From contig JBFMDV010000028.1 in the NCBI GenBank assembly GCA_040753875.1, positions 1 through 64,000 on the forward strand: a stretch of DNA of 64,000 bases, in the 5' to 3' direction. The notes beneath the pieces are model-generated. The model was not told the origin of the DNA. It ran no database searches and saw nothing but the letters and a program-made list of their open reading frames with translations. This document shows, piece by piece, positions 30,345-39,325 of this stretch. Each line of letters opens with the position of its first letter. Positions within the stretch are counted from its first letter, which is position 1. Origin of the DNA: Candidatus Zixiibacteriota bacterium. GTDB taxonomy: Bacteria; Zixibacteria; MSB-5A5; GN15; FEB-12. The position numbers and the translations under genes were made by a program.

Positions 30345-31331
30345 ATGAAACATCATCAATTAAGACCTCCTGTCGCTTTGCTTACAGCCGCATTGTTTGT
30401 GGTGACCGTAGTGGTAGGTCAGCCGGGACGGAGCTCCGCGGCCCCGTCGAATCCGCTCTGCGGCGACGCCAGCGGCGACGGGCAGCTTAACATCTCAGAC
30501 TTGCTCACTATGGTGAATTACATTTACAAAGGGGGAGTGTTACCCAATCCTGCCGATGCGGACATGGACGGGGTACAGGGTGTGACGCTCAGGGATTTGC
30601 TGTTCTTACAGGATTATTTGTTCGATCCTTGCGGACGAGGCCAGCCGGTCCTCACGTGCGCTCCCCTCGTGCCGCACGATCCGCCGGAAGTGCCTGGAAA
30701 TTGTTGGGAGATTCCTGAGCGCATCTTCACCGCCGGCGACACGGCGCGGAACGTAACGCTGCGTCTCAGGCATACCAATCCTATCATTGGATTCGACGTT
30801 CCGTTGCAGATCATGGTCGGGCCTGATGTCGCCGTGATCGATACCGTGCTGTTCTTGCCGCCGTATTCGTTCTTGCAGAAGGGGCTGGTACGTTTGAGCG
30901 CGTCGGCCGTCTCTATAAGTGCCTTCGGGTGCACAATGCCGGCCGGTATCAGCGATGTCGCGACGATCGCTATTCGCATATCGGCAGCGGCGTATTGTCG
31001 CGGCCTCGGCGCAGCGTACGGTGACGGCGGAACAACACACCCGCCCATCCTCATAGAATCAGATTATGCGATGGTCAAGCCGTATGCCGGCTGCGATCTG
31101 GACTGCTGTATCGGCCTCACGGGAAATGTCGACAGAAGCGAGCTTGAAGGGCCGGACATTTCCGACCTTACGCTTCTGACCGACTGGTTGTTTTGCGGTC
31201 AGTTCGCGCCAATTCTGCCTTGTCCGCAGGAAGCGGATATCAACACCGACGCCACAGTTGACATTACCGACCTGACCGACCTGGTGGATTTCCTGTTCTT
31301 CCTCATCGACACTCCTCGGCCTTGTCTATAA
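30345..31331 (+). CDS. Secreted protein with dockerin-like modules at both ends
   Basis: This 328-residue protein has a signal peptide (residues 1-32). A dockerin-like module follows immediately (CGDASGDGQLNISDLLTMV, about 41-85), then a beta-rich middle domain of about 140 residues (cohesin-like or Ig-like in look, unassigned), then a second dockerin-like module (TGNVDRSELEGPDISDLTLL and DATVDITDLTDLVDFL). GGAG lies before the ATG at 30345. The middle domain resembles the adhesin-like domains often linked to dockerins, which is inference. It stands alone between a glycosyltransferase and an Asp-box protein. Confidence 0.8.
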   Translation: MKHHQLRPPVALLTAALFVVTVVVGQPGRSSAAPSNPLCGDASGDGQLNISDLLTMVNYIYKGGVLPNPADADMDGVQGVTLRDLLFLQDYLFDPCGRGQPVLTCAPLVPHDPPEVPGNCWEIPERIFTAGDTARNVTLRLRHTNPIIGFDVPLQIMVGPDVAVIDTVLFLPPYSFLQKGLVRLSASAVSISAFGCTMPAGISDVATIAIRISAAAYCRGLGAAYGDGGTTHPPILIESDYAMVKPYAGCDLDCCIGLTGNVDRSELEGPDISDLTLLTDWLFCGQFAPILPCPQEADINTDATVDITDLTDLVDFLFFLIDTPRPCL

Positions 31332-31362
31332 GAAGCTCCGGCATCAGTACCATAAACGCATG

Positions 31363-31397
31363 GACCGACCGCTCACCTCGAACATGAGCGGCCGGTC
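31363..31397 (+). terminator. Hairpin after the dockerin gene
   Basis: GACCGACCGCTCA (31363-31375) pairs with TGAGCGGCCGGTC (31385-31397) with one mismatch. No T-run follows, so its strength as a terminator is uncertain. Confidence 0.5.
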
Positions 31398-31427
31398 TTC
31401 CTGACCGGCTGACCACGTTCAAAGGCA

Positions 31428-31455
31428 TTGACAGACAGCGCAAACAAGTTATCTT
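31428..31455 (+). promoter_or_regulatory. Promoter of the Asp-box protein gene
   Basis: TTGACA (31428-31433), a 16-bp spacer and TATCTT (31450-31455), about 70 bp before the start codon. It is one of the best promoter matches in the window. Confidence 0.65.
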
Positions 31456-31530
31456 TGACCGTACGTTTCTCCTGTTAGTCCTCACGGCGTACGACCATCG
31501 ATGTTGACATTCAGAATGAGGAGTCGTTCC

Positions 31531-33477
31531 ATGAAAAAAGCGTTCCTTGGTTTCGTGTTGGCCTGTTTAGTACTCACCCTCGTGGGAGAATCCCGAGCCA
31601 TCGCACCGCCGACGAACATCCGCGTCACCACTATCCCGCAGTTGAACAACGAAGAACAGGTGTGGATCTGTCCAACCGACAGCAACATCATCATCGCCAA
31701 CTGGCGGGATTTCCGACTTGGTTACAGGCAGATCGGTATCGGGCGTTCGACCGACGGCGGCCTGACCTGGAACGACTCCCTGATAAACAACTCTATGCAG
31801 TACTATACGCAGCAGTTTCCCTTCGAGGGCTGGCAGTCCGACCCGACGATGTCGGTGAACAGCAGCGGTCACTTCTACATTTCAGCGCTCGATTTTCAGC
31901 CGAGCGGGCCTGGTTCGGTGATCGCGTTTTACAAATCGACCGACAAGGGGATCTCCTGGACCGGACCGGTGATTCATGCCCTACCGGGTCCATGGTTCGA
32001 GGATAAGCAGTTCACAACTGTCGACCGAACCAGTGGATTTAATGGATATCTGTACTGTTCATGGACGCGCTTCCCCGATTTCGACCCGGACCAGATAGCC
32101 TTTGTCCGGTCAACGAACGGCGGCGCCTCGTTCGACCCGGCGGTGATAGTCGGCCCGGTTCAGACATCGACCGGCTGCGGCGGTACGCGAGTCGATGCCG
32201 GCCAATTTTCCATTCCAGTGGTCACACCTAACGGGGACGTGCACGTATTCTGGCAGGGTATCGCACTTGATTCCGGGACTCTCTGCACCGGCCGTGATGT
32301 TGTCAAGCATGTCAAGTCCTCGGATGGGGGCATCTCATTCACGTATGAGGACACTATATTGTCGGTGTCAGGCTGGACGACGGCCAACGGCGGCATTCAG
32401 ACCTATTCGCAGCCGGTCGCCGACGCTGATATCACGAGCAGCCCCTTCTCAGGCAATCTGTATGTGTGTTTCACGAATATCGGTCCCGAGGACACCCAGG
32501 GCCGGAGCGACGTTGACTTTGTCCGCTCCACCGATAACGGCGCCACCTGGTCCGCCCGTTATCGAATCAATGATGATTCCAGTTCCGAGGAGATCGACAA
32601 TTTCCATCCGTGGCTGATCTGTAACGAGGAGGGAGTGTTGGCCACCATCTTCTACGACCAGCGTAATGATCCGCCCGCGTACTATGAGTTTGATCTGTCT
32701 GCGGCCTATTCATTCGATGGCGGCCTGAGTTTTACCACCAACCACCGCATTTCGAGCGTGTCGTCATCTCCGGATTTCCTGAAAGCGCTCCCCCCCGTCC
32801 GGTTCTGGCAGGACAATGGGGATGGCACCAAATCTCCGACCACCATGAGCCCGATGGCCGGCAGACTGGGCGAGTACATCGGCGTCACTGCTTTTCACGA
32901 CAAGATAAACGCGGTGTGGACCGACACCCGCAACGGCAACTCCGAGGTGTATACTGCCAACTGGTATCTTCCGATCCTGGAGCCACGGCTCGTGAACCCG
33001 CCCAACCAGTCACAGCCTGGCAACCAGCCTCTGTTTTCATGGGCCACGGCGTGGAAACACAACGACGACAGGTACCGGCTTGAGCTTTTCGACGCAACCG
33101 GTGCTTTGGTCTCTTCGGTACTGCTGGACACCACGTTTCACCAGTTTGGAGCACCGCTGACCGACAGCGTCTACACCTGGCGTGTGAAGGCGTTCAAGAT
33201 CTCAACCGGTGACAGCTCTGGCTATTCTCCGGTGTGGAAGTTCCGCAATCCGTGTTGCCTTGGTTTGCGGGGCAATGTTGATGGCGACCCCATGGACATT
33301 GCGGACATATCCGACCTCAGCGCTATGGTCGACTATCTCTTTGCGGGTGGGTCGATCACATCGTGCCTCGACGAGGCCAACACCGACGCAGATATTGCGC
33401 AGACGGTAGACATATCCGACCTGACCGTCGTGGTGGACTACCTGTTCACGGGCGGCAGTCTGCCTGCCTGTCCATAA
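31531..33477 (+). CDS. Secreted Asp-box (sialidase-like) protein with dockerin-like tail
   Basis: This 648-residue protein has a signal peptide (residues 1-24) and then a propeller with about five Asp-box (BNR) motifs: RSTDGGLTW, KSTDKGISW, RSTNGGASF, KSSDGGISF and RSTDNGATW. A fibronectin/Ig-like domain (about 490-580) and a dockerin-like tail (GDPMDIADISDLSAMVDYLF, then VDISDLTVVVDYLF) follow. Asp-boxes shape the fold of sialidases but do not prove that activity, and the sialidase arginine triad was not identified. GAGGAG lies before the chosen ATG; an ATG ten codons upstream lacks a site. The protein is probably a surface glycan-binding or glycan-degrading protein. Confidence 0.82.
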   Translation: MKKAFLGFVLACLVLTLVGESRAIAPPTNIRVTTIPQLNNEEQVWICPTDSNIIIANWRDFRLGYRQIGIGRSTDGGLTWNDSLINNSMQYYTQQFPFEGWQSDPTMSVNSSGHFYISALDFQPSGPGSVIAFYKSTDKGISWTGPVIHALPGPWFEDKQFTTVDRTSGFNGYLYCSWTRFPDFDPDQIAFVRSTNGGASFDPAVIVGPVQTSTGCGGTRVDAGQFSIPVVTPNGDVHVFWQGIALDSGTLCTGRDVVKHVKSSDGGISFTYEDTILSVSGWTTANGGIQTYSQPVADADITSSPFSGNLYVCFTNIGPEDTQGRSDVDFVRSTDNGATWSARYRINDDSSSEEIDNFHPWLICNEEGVLATIFYDQRNDPPAYYEFDLSAAYSFDGGLSFTTNHRISSVSSSPDFLKALPPVRFWQDNGDGTKSPTTMSPMAGRLGEYIGVTAFHDKINAVWTDTRNGNSEVYTANWYLPILEPRLVNPPNQSQPGNQPLFSWATAWKHNDDRYRLELFDATGALVSSVLLDTTFHQFGAPLTDSVYTWRVKAFKISTGDSSGYSPVWKFRNPCCLGLRGNVDGDPMDIADISDLSAMVDYLFAGGSITSCLDEANTDADIAQTVDISDLTVVVDYLFTGGSLPACP

Positions 33478-33951
33478 TTCTGAATCTGGGCTGCGCAGCC
33501 CATGCAGATCTCGAAGGCAGTTGCGCCGGTATCTTTTCACTTGCATGCCGGCGCCTATCGTGATACGTTGTATACGGATTTCACGGGCATCACAACCAAA
33601 CACACATCTCGCTAAGCCACGCAAGTCCATAAGGACAGTAGTCTCGGCTACACGTGCGCTCTGACCAGGCGCAGGTGTAATATGCCTCATTGACTTTCTC
33701 TGCTGAGACACTGTCAACAACTCATACTCATCGAACGCGTAACGCTGTCAGCCATACGACCGCGGCGGGGAGATATGCCCCGTTTCTGACGAAGGAGGTG
33801 ATCTCACAGCAGAGAAACACGCACGTCCGGCGTTTCATCGGCTAACCGAGTAATGCCGGCGCCTACTGATTGCAGATGGAAGGTTGTCAGTGCGTCCGTC
33901 ACGGCACCCATGACCGGACGGGCGAAAAACTGAGCGAATGAGGAAGAAACT
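33478..33951 (+). other. Long leader before the 1108-residue dockerin protein
   Basis: No gene is present in these 474 bp. AAGGAGGTGAT occurs at 33792-33802, 149 nt before the start codon, the same arrangement as in the leader at 29985-30344. No promoter match is convincing. Confidence 0.45.
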
Positions 33952-36900
33952 ATGCACAAGAGATTTCTCATCATCTTTATCACGCTGGCGGTGGTGTCGC
34001 TGGTGCTGTCGACTGTGATGGCGGCCGACCGACCGACGGAGAAGGTGGAAAAGCGCGTTCTTCGGACCAGCGTGTATGCGCTGCCGACACCGCTTCAGGG
34101 GGCAGATGAATGGACTCCGGGTATCGAGTCCAAAGAGACGCCCGGGGCATCACTGGGATCACTCTCTCCCTCGGCTTCGCCGGGCGAGGTCCTGTTCACC
34201 AGCTACCGGGACCAGCAGCACAACTCGACCCAGGGTCGTATGAACGACTGGCGCCCGGCGCCGCTCCCGAACGGCCCGTACGCACATTTCGGCGCGGCCT
34301 TCTTGCCTGCACCGAGCTTCACCGCAGCGCAGTACGCCTATCAGGTTTGGGATCCGGTCTCCGGTTCCTATCCAAATACTGGTGGTATCGGCTGCCGAGT
34401 ACAGGGAGCCGGCGAGTATGGCGTGTATGTCAACCTCGCGGTTGACCCGGACGATGGCGGTGTCGTAATCGCCGGTCATGACCACCATGGCTCAGTACCG
34501 TATCATACCCATACGTATTGGGACGGTTCGCCGATGGCCTGCTTCTTCGGAGCCGGTTCTGCTATTCCGGACACAATGGCTCAGAGAATCAGTCTCGGCA
34601 CGAGCACGCAACTTATCTGGCCGAAACTCGAGTACCAGAAGGTCGGCGGTACTGCCGTGACTCACCTGGTCAGCTATGAAGCAGGTGATCCGGTTCAGTG
34701 GGGCGCCATTGCGTACTTTCGGAAAGTGGGCAACAAGGGGGCCGGCACCTGGACCGGCATTCTGGTAGACAGCGCTCTGAACGGCGTTTCTCCGACAGTG
34801 GCGTCGTCGCGCACTTCACAGAAGGTGGCGATCTGCTGGACGATGAACACGGCTCAGGGGCTGACTGAGGGTCCCAACCAGATCGATAACGACGTCTTCT
34901 ATAAGATGTCAACCGATATGGGCGCCACCTGGGGCACCAAAGTCAACGTGACCAACTACGTGCCGAATGTTGACGGCTACCGTGCGTATGCGGAACTGTC
35001 GGCCTTGTTTGCCTCCGACGACAAGCTGCATATCGTGTGGCCGGCCCGCGTATGGCCGGGGAACGCCTATGCACCGGATGGCTCACTTGGCTACGATTGC
35101 CGTATCTTTCACTGGTCGGAGAATTTCCCGGCAGTGTACAGTACAGTAGCGACGGCCGAATGGGATCAGATCAACTGCCTGGGAGGCGCGTGGCAGTTGA
35201 ACCAGGCAAAGGTGACGTTTGGCGAATGCGCTGGTCGTTTCTACACCATCTGGACGCAGTTCAACGATATCCCTGCCGGGGTCGATGACGACTGCGCGTC
35301 CGCAGCTTCCGATGCCGGTTCATCGGCCAACGGCGACATCTGGATGGCGGTTTCGAGCGATCTCAATGGTCTCACCTGGGACCAGCGCCGGAACCTGACA
35401 AATAGCTATACGCCGGGTTGTGACTCGGTTGGATTCGGCGGTGTTTGCGAAAGCGATGGCTGGTCGTCAATCGCTCGCTTCGGCATGGACCTGGATTCCC
35501 TTACCGCGACCTACGGCGCGCTGACCTGGCCGACCCCGGCCAAGACAGCCGTGTTCCCGAGCTACACCGGCTCCAAGTACATTCACATGCAGTACATTAA
35601 CGACAAGTTCCCGGGTAACATAGTCGTACCGGAGGGAATTTTCACGTTGAACCCGGCGAAGTGGATCATGCTGCCGTGTGTTGACCCGGTGCCGAACCCG
35701 ATCCTGGCAATCCGGCCGACGAGCATCGCGTATCCTGAGTACATCAAGCACGGCACGCAGCGTGTTGAGACGATCACGATGGAAAACGTGGGGAACACGA
35801 CCCTGACGGTTGATTCTATCACGAAGACCCAGCTGACGCCTGTAAGCCCGAATGCCATCAACATTTCTACAGCCGGTCCGGTCACGATTCCGGCAGGCAT
35901 TGGAAATACTGCTACCATGACGGTAATACTGAACCCCGGCGGAGTTATCAACAGCCCGGGGACGACGATTAATCTAACTGGTGCAGTGACATTCTGGTCG
36001 AACTCACCGGCCCCGTTTGACGTGCAGGACTACAAAATTGCTCTGCCGATCACCGATACCGTGGTTCCGCCGGTTTTCGACACCATCATTACCAATACAG
36101 GAAGGTGCAAACTGGTGGTATCATCAAATGGCAATCTGGGACATGAAGGTGCCGGGAAGGTAAACCTCGATTTCTGGTCGACAGATTGCGACACGGTCGA
36201 TTCTATCCCAGGGTCGACGAATGTCTATCTGTTCGATGCCTCACCGGTGATTCTGCACCACAAAACCAGCCCCGACACGGTCATTGCGAGCTGGGCGATC
36301 TTCGGCTCCAGCATCGCGGATGCCAACGTGTTCAAGCCAGTCGCGGACACGGGTCACGCACCGCGTGACACCGTAATTGCCGGTGAAAATGGGTTCATCA
36401 CGGGAACATTCGCCACTGTCGACACGGTTGTTTACGTCGGTTCGGGGAAAATCCACATCATCATCACCAAACCCGACGGTACGCAGATACACATTCAAAT
36501 CGAAAAAGTGTATCTTGCACCTGGTGTTGTATCGGCTACCGGCCTGACATTTGGTGAGGCCTATGATATCGACGTTCCAGCCGATACAGGATCCTATAAT
36601 CTTGGCGGCTTTGATGCCTCTCGCAATCTCGTGTACCAGCAAGGGTACGAGTACAAATCCGAGGTCGGCAAAGAGTGCATCAAGAACAACCGTCGCTGGG
36701 CCGGTGCGGCAATGCTCGGCTATTACACGAACCACGACCTCGATCTCGACACCTGTGCTAACAAAACTGACATGTACGGCGGCTATACCAATAGAAACGA
36801 TAGCTTCGTGTACCCTAATAACGGATTCGTTCCCAAAGAGATGTGGGACAACATGTCCAATCCGGGCTTCTCGGCGGAGGCGGGTCCCACCGACCTCCAT

Positions 36901-37278
36901 ACGGTACTTACGTTCAAGCACAACATCAGCCTTGCTGCTGCCGATACGTTCTACTTCGTAACGGCAACCGCAACCATTTACAACGGTACCTTAGCAAACT
37001 TGCAGACTGCAATTGACGACGCCAAGGCCTGGTATATGGTCAACTATCGCAACTGTACCGGCTGCTGCAAAGGCACGACCGGAAATGTTGACGGCGATCC
37101 CGGTGATCTTGTCGATATTTCCGATCTGTCCGCTATGGTTGACTACCTGTTCTTTGGCGGCGCGATCTCGACTTGCGCTGAGGAGAACGATGTAGACAAA
37201 TCGTTGTCTGTGGACATATCGGACCTGCAATTGCTGATCGATTTCCTGTTCTTCGGCGCTTCTTTGCCGAACTGTTAA
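33952..37278 (+). CDS. Large secreted Asp-box protein with dockerin-like tail
   Basis: This 1108-residue protein has a signal peptide (residues 1-24). A propeller-like region of about 550 residues with two clear Asp-boxes (MSTDMGATW, SSDLNGLTW) follows. Next comes an immunoglobulin-like domain of the HYDIN/ASPM type (YIKHGTQRVETITMENVGN, about 600-700), a beta-rich region, and a dockerin-like tail (GDPGDLVDISDLSAMVDYLF and SVDISDLQLLIDFLF). The tail is nearly the same as that of the Cys-rich protein at 7596. GAGGAA precedes the ATG. It is a probable surface protein whose ligand is unknown. Confidence 0.82.
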   Translation: MHKRFLIIFITLAVVSLVLSTVMAADRPTEKVEKRVLRTSVYALPTPLQGADEWTPGIESKETPGASLGSLSPSASPGEVLFTSYRDQQHNSTQGRMNDWRPAPLPNGPYAHFGAAFLPAPSFTAAQYAYQVWDPVSGSYPNTGGIGCRVQGAGEYGVYVNLAVDPDDGGVVIAGHDHHGSVPYHTHTYWDGSPMACFFGAGSAIPDTMAQRISLGTSTQLIWPKLEYQKVGGTAVTHLVSYEAGDPVQWGAIAYFRKVGNKGAGTWTGILVDSALNGVSPTVASSRTSQKVAICWTMNTAQGLTEGPNQIDNDVFYKMSTDMGATWGTKVNVTNYVPNVDGYRAYAELSALFASDDKLHIVWPARVWPGNAYAPDGSLGYDCRIFHWSENFPAVYSTVATAEWDQINCLGGAWQLNQAKVTFGECAGRFYTIWTQFNDIPAGVDDDCASAASDAGSSANGDIWMAVSSDLNGLTWDQRRNLTNSYTPGCDSVGFGGVCESDGWSSIARFGMDLDSLTATYGALTWPTPAKTAVFPSYTGSKYIHMQYINDKFPGNIVVPEGIFTLNPAKWIMLPCVDPVPNPILAIRPTSIAYPEYIKHGTQRVETITMENVGNTTLTVDSITKTQLTPVSPNAINISTAGPVTIPAGIGNTATMTVILNPGGVINSPGTTINLTGAVTFWSNSPAPFDVQDYKIALPITDTVVPPVFDTIITNTGRCKLVVSSNGNLGHEGAGKVNLDFWSTDCDTVDSIPGSTNVYLFDASPVILHHKTSPDTVIASWAIFGSSIADANVFKPVADTGHAPRDTVIAGENGFITGTFATVDTVVYVGSGKIHIIITKPDGTQIHIQIEKVYLAPGVVSATGLTFGEAYDIDVPADTGSYNLGGFDASRNLVYQQGYEYKSEVGKECIKNNRRWAGAAMLGYYTNHDLDLDTCANKTDMYGGYTNRNDSFVYPNNGFVPKEMWDNMSNPGFSAEAGPTDLHTVLTFKHNISLAAADTFYFVTATATIYNGTLANLQTAIDDAKAWYMVNYRNCTGCCKGTTGNVDGDPGDLVDISDLSAMVDYLFFGGAISTCAEENDVDKSLSVDISDLQLLIDFLFFGASLPNC

Positions 37279-37317
37279 AACGATGGCACGACCTTGTCGG
37301 CCATTTTCCTTTCAGAG

Positions 37318-37352
37318 GCCATCCCCGAGATTATCGGGGGTGGCTTTTTGTT
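37318..37352 (+). terminator. Intrinsic terminator
   Basis: GCCATCCCCGA (37318-37328) pairs with TCGGGGGTGGC (37334-37344) and is followed by TTTTTGTTT. It ends the transcript of the 1108-residue protein. Confidence 0.88.
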
Positions 37353-37474
37353 TAGCGACTGAACAGTGGCAGGGGAACGTCGTTCGGCATCAGACATTTT
37401 CTCTGTTTTTTTTTGAACCTGTGCCGCTATTTTCCGATTATAGGGGCGATGTGCTGAATGAAAGGTTTGACAAC

Positions 37475-37807
37475 ATGCTCGTAGTCACGGATAGCGCCAG
37501 CTGCGAACTGAAGAAGGTATTCGAGACGCCCAAGGCTAAACACGCCAAGTTGGTAATCTATTTTCAGGGGGCCGGCTGAAACGGGCCCTCATTGGGCTTG
37601 GCTCTGGATGAGTCAGTGAATGGTCTTGAGAGACTGGAATCCAATGGCATCACCGCATATATCGACCCGGGTCTTCGCGAATTCCTCGAAGGGTACGGCG
37701 GCGTGAATATCGATTACGTGACACGTGACTTTGGCACCGGCGGATACATTGTCACAACCGGAAATCGCGCAGGCGGCGGTTGCAGCGACGACTGCAGTTG
37801 TTCGTAG
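37475..37807 (+). CDS. HesB/IscA-like protein, probable selenoprotein (TGA at codon 35)
   Basis: This is one continuous frame of 110 codons with a TGA at 37577-37579. The sequence around it, IYFQGAG-TGA-NGPSLGLALDE, fits the HesB/IscA motif in which the TGA position is the first conserved Cys (G-x-G-C-x-G-P-x-L-x-L-A-L-D-E). The frame continues for 75 codons after the TGA and ends in GGGCSDDCSCS, as HesB-like proteins do with a Cys cluster. HesB-like selenoproteins are known in bacteria and archaea. A 7-bp hairpin (CGGGCCC-tcatt-GGGCTTG, 37582-37600) starts two bases after the TGA. AAAGG lies before the ATG at 37475. The likely role is Fe-S cluster handling or a redox function. Alternative: a Cys-to-stop mutation. 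Confidence 0.75.
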
Positions 37808-37855
37808 CCGAGTATCCGCGAACTCGCCAAGCACCTTGCCCCCCAGGTAGTTGTT

Positions 37856-38058
37856 GTAGGGCAGAACCCCTTTGTGGCTCTGCCATTGTCTTGTTGGCGG
37901 AACCAGAAACGATTCCGCCCTACGGTAACCACTGTAACTGATAATCACGCAGGCACATCAGCAGGCGTAGGGCAGAACCCCTTTGTGGTTCTGCCATTGT
38001 CTTGTTGGCGGAACCAGAAACGATTCCGCCCTGCGGCAGCTAATAATCACACAGGCAC
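37856..38058 (+). repeat. Tandem repeat, 111-bp period, two copies
   Basis: Copy 1 spans 37856-37966 and copy 2 spans 37967-38058. Each holds the palindromes GGCAGAACC/GGCTCTGCC or GGTTCTGCC and GGCGGAACC/GATTCCGCC. Only a few differences separate the copies, so the duplication is recent. It lies between the HesB-like gene and tRNA-His. Confidence 0.88.
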
Positions 38059-38092
38059 GTTAGTTTCTCGGTGAGTTCTTCGAGCAAAAGGG

Positions 38093-38120
38093 TTGACTTG
38101 TGGCTCAGATGCGATAAGTT
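38093..38120 (+). promoter_or_regulatory. Promoter of tRNA-His
   Basis: TTGACT (38093-38098), a 16-bp spacer and TAAGTT (38115-38120). The expected start lies about 6 nt before the tRNA. Confidence 0.6.
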
Positions 38121-38132
38121 TGGCCTGCGCAT

Positions 38133-38206
38133 GCCGGGGTAGCTCAGTTGGTTAGAGCGCCAGTCTGTGGAACTGGATGTCGACAGTTCGAATCTGTCCC
38201 CCGGTA
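38133..38206 (+). tRNA. tRNA-His (GUG), without the usual G-1:C73
   Basis: The cloverleaf has acceptor GCCGGGG paired with CCCCGGT, D-arm GCTC/GAGC, anticodon loop CTGTGGA (anticodon GTG), T-arm GACAG/CTGTC and discriminator A73. CCA is not encoded. Bacterial tRNA-His normally has an extra G at -1 opposite C73; here the genome shows T at -1 and A73, and the first pair is G1-T72. A promoter directly upstream suggests it is expressed. Confidence 0.85.
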
Positions 38207-38510
38207 CTTAAAAATAGAGTGGAATAGCCGATAATTTGAGACTATGGTCAGGGATGCGACTCGGTTTTTGACTTCGTCGACCTGCAATAACCTGCATATC
38301 GTGTGCAAAGCAACCGCGTACTGGAACTTGCTTGAATACGCAGCCGATGAGCCGACTGTGTGATCCTACGTTGAGCGGCAACGAGTTGTGCGACAGTGTG
38401 CGAGTTTTCAACTGTTTAATTGACCAGTGGCCCGATAATTGCCATAATTGCGATGAATGGTCGACATACGTTTGAGACAACAATAGTCATAGGTATAAGG
38501 GATTACGAAC
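38207..38510. other. Gene-free stretch before the PEP-CTERM gene
   Basis: No gene is seen. A TTGAGA (38472-38477) and TATAAG (38494-38499) at 16-bp spacing lie just before the PEP-CTERM start codon and may be its promoter. Confidence 0.4.
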
Positions 38511-39104
38511 ATGAAGAGAATCGGACTCATGGTACTCGCGGCCACATTGACTCTGTTCGCCGTGAGCAGCAGTTTCGCGGGGGTCTACTACTTCAATCCA
38601 ACACCTCGTGCTGATCTGTGGGATCTGGACCACTATCGCTACTACACGTGGGGAATCGACTGGAACCATCCTGGCGAAACCATCACTGGTGCGGTCCTGA
38701 CCTTTAATAACATCTGGGATTGGCGGGTTGAGCCGGATTCTCTGTATGTCCACTTGCTGAACAACCCTGCGAGTGGTGTTCGCGCCTGGTGGGATTACCA
38801 GGGAAGCGGCGACAATTTCGCCGGCCAGGGTATGAATATGGGAACCTGGACAGATGCCGTGGGTGGACACCCGCGCAACTACACCTTGACGTATGATCTG
38901 GCTTCGCTGGGGCTCATCGATGAACTGAATGCGTATGCGTCGGACGGCGTGTTTGGTTTCGGGTTCGATCCGGACTGTCACTATTTCAATGACGGTCTGT
39001 CGCTGACAGTGACGACCACGTCGGCGGTTCCGGAGCCGGCCACCATTGCTCTACTTACACTGGGCCTGGTTGGCGCGGGTGTGGTTCGTCGCCGTACGAA
39101 GTAA
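38511..39104 (+). CDS. PEP-CTERM sorted protein
   Basis: This 197-residue secreted protein has a signal peptide (residues 1-23), a beta-sandwich-like body of about 145 residues rich in Trp and Tyr, and a C-terminal sorting tail VPEPATIALLTLGLVGAG followed by RRRTK. This tail (PEP motif, membrane helix, basic end) is the target of an exosortase, which is not in the window. PEP-CTERM proteins are usually linked to exopolysaccharide or biofilm surfaces. AAGGGA lies upstream of the ATG. It is the only protein here with this tail, among many with dockerin-like or type IX tails. Confidence 0.88.
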   Translation: MKRIGLMVLAATLTLFAVSSSFAGVYYFNPTPRADLWDLDHYRYYTWGIDWNHPGETITGAVLTFNNIWDWRVEPDSLYVHLLNNPASGVRAWWDYQGSGDNFAGQGMNMGTWTDAVGGHPRNYTLTYDLASLGLIDELNAYASDGVFGFGFDPDCHYFNDGLSLTVTTTSAVPEPATIALLTLGLVGAGVVRRRTK

Positions 39105-39130
39105 TTACACGCTTTTTAAGACAAATCTGG

Positions 39131-39163
39131 CCGCCGGCGTTTTCTCGATTCGCCGGCGGTTTT
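39131..39163 (+). terminator. Intrinsic terminator of the PEP-CTERM gene
   Basis: CCGCCGGCG (39131-39139) pairs with CGCCGGCGG (39151-39159), followed by TTTT. It lies 26 bp after the stop codon. Confidence 0.85.
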
Positions 39164-39325
39164 CATTTGTCCTTTCGTGGGGACAGGGGCGACAAAAATG
39201 GACCGGCCTGTTCCGAGAAAGCAATTGCATCGAGACGAATTTTGGATAGATTGGGATATCGCAGTTGGTCGTGGTGTGCCACCCCCTCACAGGGCACAGA
39301 ACATAGAACACAAAGGGAAAAAATC

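Noticed and set aside
31531-37278. Calling the two Asp-box proteins sialidases
   Set aside because: Asp-boxes occur in many propellers and the catalytic arginine triad and acid residues of sialidases could not be identified.
37283-37474. A longer N-terminus for the HesB-like gene
   Set aside because: The frame is open upstream, but it covers the previous gene's terminator and encodes no HesB-like sequence. The ATG at 37475 has a ribosome site and fits the family length.
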